From Desulfuromonadaceae bacterium UBA2294 (GTDB lineage: Bacteria; Desulfobacterota; Desulfuromonadia; Desulfuromonadales; UBA2294), in assembly GCA_002345625.1 (NCBI GenBank), contig DDWE01000002.1, positions 1-17,674 on the forward strand: a DNA stretch of 17,674 nt, given 5' to 3'. The translations under genes and the position numbers were made by a program. The notes below the pieces were generated by a model. The model searched no databases, was not told the origin of the DNA, and saw only the letters and a program-made list of their open reading frames with translations. How positions within the stretch are numbered: position 1 is the first letter of the stretch; each line of letters starts with the position of its first letter. Positions 7,629 through 13,079 of this stretch are shown in pieces.

Positions 7629-9587
7629 TTAGCTTGGCGGCTCCAACCGCACCCATGTTTCACTGCCAAAACGAATCGGCTGACCGGCTTTCGGTGACTG
7701 GGCGACGACCCGCCCGCTCCCTTCCAGCCGGATATTCAACTGCATGTTCTCCATACTGCGTAATACCTGCCGGTAGCTCATTCCGGCAAAATCGGGCATG
7801 CGCAGCGCGTTCTGATCATCGCTGGCAAAGATCACTTCTGGAATCTCCGGCATGGCGTTCGCCGCCTCAACCCGTGCCATAGCGGATCGATTGACCTCTT
7901 CTGTCGGCAGAATCTTCAGGTAACGCAATGATTGACTCGCGACTCGGGAGAAGACCGGGGCCGCCGTCAACCCACCATAATCCTGACCCTTCGGTTCATC
8001 GAGAACGACCAGAATGACCAGGCGAGGGTCATTTGCCGGGACAAAACCGACAAAGGAGGCGACATAACGATTAATCGCGTAGGTTCCGGTCACCGGGTCG
8101 ACCTTCTGCGCCGTTCCGGTCTTCCCCGCCACTTTGTAGCCGGGGACCGCAGCCAGAGAACCGGTTCCGTCCGAATCCGTCACCCGGGTCATCATTTTGC
8201 GAACTTCATCAGCGACATCACGACTCACCACCTTGCGGCGGACACTGGCGTCGTTCTTCATCTCGATCTGACCGTAACTGTCGACCACCCGATCGACAAT
8301 ATAAGGCGACATGAGATACCCGCCGTTAGCGATGGCAGCCGTCGCCATAACCAGTTGCAGCGGGGTCACTGCCAGTCCCTGGCCAAATGAGATCGCGGCC
8401 AGATCAACGGCAAACCAGCGCGACGGCTTGCGCAACACGCCGCCAACCTCGCCCGGCAGATCGAGCCCGGTGCTTTCTCCAAAACCAAAATCGCGCAGAT
8501 AGCCGTAGTAACGATCACGTTCCAGCAGTTTGCCGACCTTCACTGCACCAATGTTCGAACTGAACTTGAGGACATCCGGCACGCTCAGCGCTGCGTAAGC
8601 GCGGTGATCATGGATGTCCTTACTGCCGACCCGATAGGTGCCGTTTTCGCAGTTGATCTTGCTCTGCGGCGTCAGCAGTTTTTCATTCAACGCCGCCGCC
8701 AACAGGAACACCTTAATGGTCGATCCGGGCTCGAAGGTGTCGCAGACGGTGCGGTTACGCCACTGGGACGGGCGGTAGTTCTGGAAGGCATTCGGGTTGT
8801 AATCGGGTTGGCTGGCCATAGCCAGCACCGCACCAGTCATCGGATCGATCATCACCACCGACCCGGCTCTGGCCCCGGTTTTATTCACTCCTTCGGCCAG
8901 TTCCTTTTCGGCGATGTACTGCAGAGTCTTGTCGAGGGTCAGGTAAAGGTCGCTGCCGCGCCGGCCGGCCTGGACTTCGCTCCCCGAAGAGAGTCCACGC
9001 CCGAGCGCGTCACGCTCCATGACCAGAAAGCCGCCCTCACCGAGCAGGGTGGTATCATAGGCCAGCTCCAGCCCCTCCAACCCTTGCGGATCGAGCCCGG
9101 TAAAGCCGATGACCTGGGCGCCGATTTCAGAATTCGGGTAATAACGCCGGTGTTCCTTGATCAGACCGACACCATCGAGCTTCATCGCCTGCACCCGCTG
9201 GCTCTCGCTCGGCGACACCTGTCGTTTCAACCAGAGAAAACTCTTGTCCGATTTCAGCTTGGCCCGCACCCCTGGCAACGGCATCTTCAAGGCATCGGCC
9301 AGCAACCGGGCCGTACGCTGCGGGTCCACCACCTTCGCCGGCACCACGTACAGAGAATCGACTTCGACACTGACCGCAAGCTCCTGGCCGGCCCGGTCAA
9401 AAATCGTCCCGCGCTGCGGAATCAGTGGAATCGTGCGCTGATACTGACGGGCGGCTTTCTTCTCCCAGCGATCCTGACCGAGGACCTGTAACTGAAACGC
9501 ACGCGCAACTATGAAGCCGAACGCCAGGATGAAGCAGATGGCGGTCAACCGGATGCGAATCCGTATCCATTTCTCGTGATCGGCCAT
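7629..9587 (-). CDS. ftsI: Division-specific class B penicillin-binding protein with PASTA domain (FtsI/PBP3)
   Basis: This encodes 652 aa, longer than the 588 aa of E. coli FtsI. It is the septal DD-transpeptidase that crosslinks peptidoglycan made by FtsW. A single N-terminal membrane anchor lies at about residues 12-32, followed by the class B dimerisation/pedestal region starting at PQRGTIFDRAG (58-68). The transpeptidase motifs are complete: SxxK as STIK with nucleophile Ser289, SxN as SSN at 343-345, and KTGT at 489-492. The C-terminal residues from about 595 (MPDFAGMSYRQV to the end) form one PASTA domain, which is absent from enterobacterial FtsI. The ATG shares a base with the ftsL stop (TAATG). 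Its dcw context favours FtsI over the sporulation paralogue SpoVD. Confidence 0.95.
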   Translation of the reverse strand: MADHEKWIRIRIRLTAICFILAFGFIVARAFQLQVLGQDRWEKKAARQYQRTIPLIPQRGTIFDRAGQELAVSVEVDSLYVVPAKVVDPQRTARLLADALKMPLPGVRAKLKSDKSFLWLKRQVSPSESQRVQAMKLDGVGLIKEHRRYYPNSEIGAQVIGFTGLDPQGLEGLELAYDTTLLGEGGFLVMERDALGRGLSSGSEVQAGRRGSDLYLTLDKTLQYIAEKELAEGVNKTGARAGSVVMIDPMTGAVLAMASQPDYNPNAFQNYRPSQWRNRTVCDTFEPGSTIKVFLLAAALNEKLLTPQSKINCENGTYRVGSKDIHDHRAYAALSVPDVLKFSSNIGAVKVGKLLERDRYYGYLRDFGFGESTGLDLPGEVGGVLRKPSRWFAVDLAAISFGQGLAVTPLQLVMATAAIANGGYLMSPYIVDRVVDSYGQIEMKNDASVRRKVVSRDVADEVRKMMTRVTDSDGTGSLAAVPGYKVAGKTGTAQKVDPVTGTYAINRYVASFVGFVPANDPRLVILVVLDEPKGQDYGGLTAAPVFSRVASQSLRYLKILPTEEVNRSAMARVEAANAMPEIPEVIFASDDQNALRMPDFAGMSYRQVLRSMENMQLNIRLEGSGRVVAQSPKAGQPIRFGSETWVRLEPPS

Positions 9588-9904
9588 TAGCGGAGTGTGA
9601 TCACCTGTTCCGGCACCGGGGCCCGCAGCCCGAGGCGCGTGCGCGCCACTTGCTCGATACGGGCCGGAGTACGCAAGCTGGCCGCCTCTAACTGCAAGCG
9701 GCGGGTTTCCTGTTGTAAAGTAAGGAGACGACCCTGGCTACTGGAGATGGCATATTCGAGGTTGACCACCTCAAGCCGTGACCAGACGAACACCAGGGCC
9801 ACCAGCATGAGGATGATCACGAAGGACAACAAAGGAAGGAGACGGGGACGGTGTAGCGTGAACCCGTTGATTTTGGGTAACGACTTGATAACAGCATCAG
9901 ACAT
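9587..9904 (-). CDS. ftsL: Cell division protein FtsL
   Basis: This encodes a 105-aa bitopic protein. A short basic cytoplasmic tail is followed by one transmembrane segment at about residues 21-41 and a periplasmic heptad-like helix at about 43-78. The tail contains ARTRLGLRAPVPEQVI, the RLGL-type segment typical of FtsL. FtsL joins FtsB and FtsQ in the divisome subcomplex that activates FtsW-FtsI. Sequence conservation in this family is low, so the call rests on topology, size and position between rsmH and ftsI. An AGGGAG Shine-Dalgarno lies about 7 nt upstream of the ATG, and the stop is fused to the ftsI start as TAATG. The 45-nt gap to rsmH holds no recognisable signal beyond this ribosome binding site. 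Confidence 0.9.
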   Translation of the reverse strand: MSDAVIKSLPKINGFTLHRPRLLPLLSFVIILMLVALVFVWSRLEVVNLEYAISSSQGRLLTLQQETRRLQLEAASLRTPARIEQVARTRLGLRAPVPEQVITLR

Positions 9905-9949
9905 GGCATTCTCCCTCGTACCTGGTCGAACAATAGGGCACAGCCGTTG

Positions 9950-10897
9950 TCAGGGGAGTCGACGAATCGCCCTGACCGTGGCACTGCGCGCCCGCGGGTT
10001 GTTGGCCACCTCTAAATCGGTGGGCCGCAGTCCTTTTCTGGTCAGCATCTCCGCCCGAGGTTGCTGATGACAGATACAGACCGGCATCCTTGGCGGACAC
10101 TGGCAACCCTGTGCTTCTTTACGAAAAGCCCGCTTGACGAGCCGATCTTCCAAAGAATGAAAACTGATCACGACCACCCGCCCCCCCGGCCGGACCAGAT
10201 CGAGCATCTGCCCGAGAAACGTCTCCAGGGCGCCGAGCTCGTCGTTGACATAAATCCGCAACGCCTGAAACACGCGTGTGGCCGGATGAATCCGTGACGG
10301 GACATGCCCTTTCGGGACCGCGTCCCGGACCAGCTCCGCCAGTTGATGGGTCCGCAAAAGCGGTTCCTGCTGGCGGGTGTTGACGATCCGCCGGGCGATC
10401 CGCCCCGGCCAGCGCTCTTCCCCGTATTCACGAAAGATCCGCTTCAGTTCCGCCTCGTCGCTGTTGGCCAGAACGTCGGCGGCCGTCTCGCCATCCGGCC
10501 CCATGCGCATATCCAAAGGGCCGTCATCCCGAAAAGAGAATCCACGCTCCGGCGTATCGAGTTGCCAGGAGGAGACCCCCAGATCGAGGAGGATGCCGTC
10601 GACCGCCTTTATACCGGCTGTCGCCAGCACCTCGGCGGCCTGCGCGTAGTTGGCGCGAAACAGTTGCGCCCGTTCGCCAAAGGGGGCCAGAATCTCCCGG
10701 GCTGCCGCCAGCGCTTCGGGGTCTCTATCCAGACCGATCAACCGGCCGTCCGGCGCTGAACGTTCGAGGATGCCTCGGGCGTGGCCACCGCCACCCAGCG
10801 TGCCGTCGAGATAAATCTCGCCGGAGCGCGGGTCGAGAAGCTCGACCACTTCGTCGGGCATCACCGACGCATGGTTGAACGTCTCTGGCGTCGACAT
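9950..10897 (-). CDS. rsmH: 16S rRNA (cytosine-1402-N4)-methyltransferase (RsmH/MraW)
   Basis: This encodes 315 aa. RsmH uses S-adenosylmethionine to methylate N4 of C1402 in the decoding centre of 16S rRNA. The SAM-binding loop DGTLGGGGHARGIL is near residues 31-44, with LDRDPEAL after it and DGILLDLGVSSWQLD further on. The insertion domain and the C-terminal ISFHSLEDRLVK motif are intact, followed by a Cys-rich stretch (QGCQCPPRMPVCICHQ). The first possible codon is GTG at 10900, directly followed by ATG at 10897. The ATG is preferred because AGGGG ends 5 nt before it and only 2 nt before the GTG. It starts 8 nt after the mraZ stop, as is usual in dcw clusters. Confidence 0.97.
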   Translation of the reverse strand: MSTPETFNHASVMPDEVVELLDPRSGEIYLDGTLGGGGHARGILERSAPDGRLIGLDRDPEALAAAREILAPFGERAQLFRANYAQAAEVLATAGIKAVDGILLDLGVSSWQLDTPERGFSFRDDGPLDMRMGPDGETAADVLANSDEAELKRIFREYGEERWPGRIARRIVNTRQQEPLLRTHQLAELVRDAVPKGHVPSRIHPATRVFQALRIYVNDELGALETFLGQMLDLVRPGGRVVVISFHSLEDRLVKRAFRKEAQGCQCPPRMPVCICHQQPRAEMLTRKGLRPTDLEVANNPRARSATVRAIRRLP

Positions 10898-10905
10898 CAC
10901 CGCCC

Positions 10906-11361
10906 CTACATCCCGAACCGGCTCAGATAATCCGGGCTTTCGAGCAAGCGGGCCTCAGACTCGGTCACCACCTGATCGTAAATTGCGGCATCCCAGATTT
11001 CGATCCGGTTCTCCATGCCAACCACAACAATATCTTTGGTGTCATCGCCGTTAAGTTGTGCGTACAGGCGCAGACTGCGGGGGATCGGCAGACGACCGAG
11101 CTGATCAAAGGCGACCGGGGCCGCCGGGGTCAGCATCAGGCGCATCATGGCCGTCTTTTGCGGGGAATCATCCTGGTTGATCAGATCCTGGCGAAACGAA
11201 GCAAATTCACGCGCCGGATAAGCGAGCAGGCCACGGCGCACCGACTTGGTGACAACCACCGCCTCGTCTCCGTATTGCTCGAGCAGAACATCCCGTAGTT
11301 CCTTGGGAACACTCGCCCGGCCCTTCGCATCAATCTTCAGGTGATATTCGCCAAAAAACAC
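10906..11361 (-). CDS. mraZ: MraZ, transcriptional regulator of the division/cell wall operon
   Basis: This encodes 151 aa made of two tandem SpoVT/AbrB-like half-domains, with the DxKGR-type motif DAKGRASVP at residues 11-19 and its second copy DQLGRLPIP at 86-94. In E. coli and mollicutes MraZ binds direct repeats near its own promoter and controls the cluster. The start codon is GTG; an in-frame TGA lies directly before it, so no earlier start is possible, and MFFGEY is a normal MraZ beginning. A GGGTGGG stretch lies 4 nt upstream as Shine-Dalgarno. It is the first gene of the leftward operon and is preceded by a strong promoter and repeats that could be its own operator. Confidence 0.96.
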   Translation of the reverse strand: MFFGEYHLKIDAKGRASVPKELRDVLLEQYGDEAVVVTKSVRRGLLAYPAREFASFRQDLINQDDSPQKTAMMRLMLTPAAPVAFDQLGRLPIPRSLRLYAQLNGDDTKDIVVVGMENRIEIWDAAIYDQVVTESEARLLESPDYLSRFGM

Positions 11362-11385
11362 TCAACCCACCCATTCCAGAATCAA

Positions 11386-11415
11386 TTTACATCTATTTAC
11401 ACCAGATAACACTTT
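11386..11415 (-). promoter_or_regulatory. Putative MraZ operator: three 10-bp-spaced direct repeats
   Basis: Reading the minus strand, three consecutive 10-mers appear in the mraZ 5' leader: AAAGTGTTAT, CTGGTGTAAA and TAGATGTAAA. Each carries TGT at the same phase. The first matches the AAAGTG(T/G)N3 box reported for mollicute MraZ, and the 10-bp period also matches the E. coli TGGGN-N5 arrangement. The array starts at about the expected transcription start. The assignment is inferred from spacing, resemblance and position; no binding is shown. Confidence 0.5.
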
Positions 11416-11420
11416 GCTGC

Positions 11421-11449
11421 ACTATATACACCGCCCACAGGAGTGTCAA
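11421..11449 (-). promoter_or_regulatory. Sigma70-type promoter of the dcw operon
   Basis: On the minus strand a perfect -35 TTGACA (11449-11444) is separated by 17 bp from the -10 TATAGT (11426-11421). Transcription would start near 11414, about 53 nt before the mraZ GTG. It lies just downstream of the terminator that closes the corC transcript, so it is well placed to drive the whole mraZ-to-murC cluster. Confidence 0.85.
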
Positions 11450-11466
11450 GGGAAAATCAGGATCAC

Positions 11467-11503
11467 AAAAAAGGCCGAAGCGCAGTACGCTTCGGCCTTT
11501 TTT
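11467..11503. terminator. Bidirectional rho-independent terminator
   Basis: A 10-bp perfect stem, GGCCGAAGCG / CGCTTCGGCC, has a 5-nt loop. It is flanked by six A on the left and six T on the right, so it can terminate in both directions. Read leftward it ends the corC transcript before the dcw promoter. The 84 bp between it and the corC stop contain only a small CCCC-TAT-GGGG hairpin. Confidence 0.9.
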
Positions 11504-11587
11504 CGATTTGGTGACGGGTGCAGAGGGACGCAATTCAAGCCCCCTATGGGGACCATACCTCACCGCAATCCAGGGATGAACCAACAG

Positions 11588-12844
11588 CTATTTCTCGGCA
11601 GCTGAACGGGCAAGGCGCATTTCGATCTCATCAATGCGCTGACCGCTGACCTTTTTGACGATCAGCTTGGTGCCGGCGACCTGGCAGCGTTCGCCGGCAG
11701 CGGGGATGGTGCCCAGGGTCTGCAACACCAGTCCGGCGAGCGTGGTGGCGTGTTCTTCGGAAAAAGCCAGGGCGAAGCGCCGATTGATGGTCTTGAGCGG
11801 CATACTGCCGTCGATCAAAAAACGGTCGGGGGCAAGCTCACGAATCAGCGACTCCTCAAGGTCATACTCATCTTCGATATTACCAAAAACCTCCTCAATA
11901 ATATCTTCGAGGGTGACGATCCCTTCGACTCCACCATATTCATCGACGACGATGGCCAGATGCACGTGGCGCTTCCGAAACGACTGCAACAGCGATTCAA
12001 CCCGCTTCGATTCGGGAGCGAAGTAAGGCGCGCGCGCCACCGTGCGGACATCGAACAGTTCCGGCCGGTGGACAAAGCTGAGAATGTCTTTTGAATGGAC
12101 GATACCGATCACATTATCGAGGCTCTCATCATAGACCGGAAAACGTGAATGCCTTGCCTCCTGCACCAGCTTGAGCATTTCGGCAAAGGGCATGCTGACC
12201 TCAAGGCCGACGACCTCGGTGCGCGGCACCATCAGATCACGGACCCGGCTCTGGGAGAGTTCAAACACCCCGTGCAGCATCCGGCGCTGCTCCTCGGCGA
12301 CAACCCCACTCTGCTCGCCGACGTTGATCATGGTGCGGATTTCGTCCTCACTGATAAAAGGCCGCGCAGCGTGGCGCTGCAGCACGCGGGTCAACAGACG
12401 GGTGACGCTGGTGATCAGCCAGATCACCGGCGCCAGCAGCCAGAGTAAAAGGATGATTGGCCGCAGAATAAAAAATGAGACCCGCTCAGAATTTTGGTTG
12501 GCGTAGGTCTTAGGGAAGACTTCGGAGAAGATCAGCAAAAGCGGCGTCATGACCAAGATAGTCAGAAGTTCGGCTCGATCACCATAGAGCTGGATAAACA
12601 GCGCAGTCGCAAAGACCGAAGCGGCAATATTGACCACATTGTTGCCGATGAGAATACCGGTGAGCAGGCGGTCCGGACGGTCAAGGAGCAACTCGAGCCG
12701 AGCCGCCCCGGGTCGATTCTTCTCCACCAGATAGCGGACACGCAGTCGATCAATGGCCGTCAGAGCAGTTTCCGAACCGGAAAAGAAGGCCGAAAGAACA
12801 AACAGTACAAACAGCCCGAGAAGATGCAGGGTTATATCGTCCAT
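11588..12844 (-). CDS. HlyC/CorC family CNNM/CBS-domain membrane protein
   Basis: This encodes 418 aa. An N-terminal CNNM (DUF21) membrane domain spans about residues 1-185, with several hydrophobic helices and the motif SAFFSGSETALTAI near 18-31. A CBS pair follows at about 200-325, including VRDLMVPRTEV, HSRFPVYDE and VVDEYGGVEGIVTLEDIIEE. A C-terminal CorC_HlyC domain spans about 335-415. Relatives are linked to Mg2+/Co2+ transport or efflux, and the CBS pair usually senses nucleotides. Substrate cannot be read from the sequence, and the old name haemolysin does not imply toxin activity. The ATG at 12844 is chosen because AGGA lies 5 nt upstream; an open extension to 12868 lacks support. 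It has its own promoter and terminator, so it is monocistronic. Confidence 0.9.
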   Translation of the reverse strand: MDDITLHLLGLFVLFVLSAFFSGSETALTAIDRLRVRYLVEKNRPGAARLELLLDRPDRLLTGILIGNNVVNIAASVFATALFIQLYGDRAELLTILVMTPLLLIFSEVFPKTYANQNSERVSFFILRPIILLLWLLAPVIWLITSVTRLLTRVLQRHAARPFISEDEIRTMINVGEQSGVVAEEQRRMLHGVFELSQSRVRDLMVPRTEVVGLEVSMPFAEMLKLVQEARHSRFPVYDESLDNVIGIVHSKDILSFVHRPELFDVRTVARAPYFAPESKRVESLLQSFRKRHVHLAIVVDEYGGVEGIVTLEDIIEEVFGNIEDEYDLEESLIRELAPDRFLIDGSMPLKTINRRFALAFSEEHATTLAGLVLQTLGTIPAAGERCQVAGTKLIVKKVSGQRIDEIEMRLARSAAEK

Positions 12845-12896
12845 CAAATTCCTGAATTCGCAATGCAACCGTGTTCAATCACGCAATATTCCGCAG

Positions 12897-12925
12897 ATTT
12901 TAGCGCATGCATGGGTGAATGACAA
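12897..12925 (-). promoter_or_regulatory. Sigma70-type promoter of the CNNM/CBS gene
   Basis: On the minus strand, -35 TTGTCA (12925-12920), a 17-bp spacer and -10 TAAAAT (12902-12897) are seen. The predicted start, near 12890, leaves a leader of about 46 nt before the ATG at 12844. The spacer contains the palindrome GCATGC. No other candidate of this quality is present upstream of the gene. Confidence 0.65.
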
Positions 12926-12967
12926 TTGGCAATCCACACCGGCAGGCAGACAACGCCGATTGGCCCC

Positions 12968-13075
12968 GTAGGTTGGGTAGAGCGAAGCGAAACCCAACAC
13001 ACTTAACCCCCGGAGCAATCGATCGTCGCAGCAATGCGGTCATCGTTGGGTTTCATTGCATTCAACCCAACCTAC
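12968..13075. repeat. Inverted pair of 31-bp GTAGGTTGGGT elements
   Basis: The left copy (12968-12998) begins GTAGGTTGGGT and ends AAACCCAAC. The right copy (13045-13075) is the same element on the opposite strand. The two match at 25 of 31 positions by my alignment, with differences confined to the middle. Each copy is itself a dyad (GTTGGGT ... ACCCAAC), and together they can form a long hairpin with a 46-nt loop. The pair begins 4 nt past the stop of the caspase-like gene and lies upstream of the corC promoter. From memory, similar GTAGGTTGGGT...AACCCAAC elements recur between genes in many bacterial genomes; this would make it a dispersed non-coding repeat. It may also act as a transcription terminator or mRNA end. 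Confidence 0.75.
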
Positions 13076-13079
13076 CGAT

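Noticed and set aside
11504..11587. Possible tRNA-like or small ORF remnant between corC and the terminator (minus-strand GGGGGCTTGAATT...)
   Set aside because: No acceptor stem or proper T-arm pairing could be drawn, and the 63-codon frame runs through the terminator and promoter.
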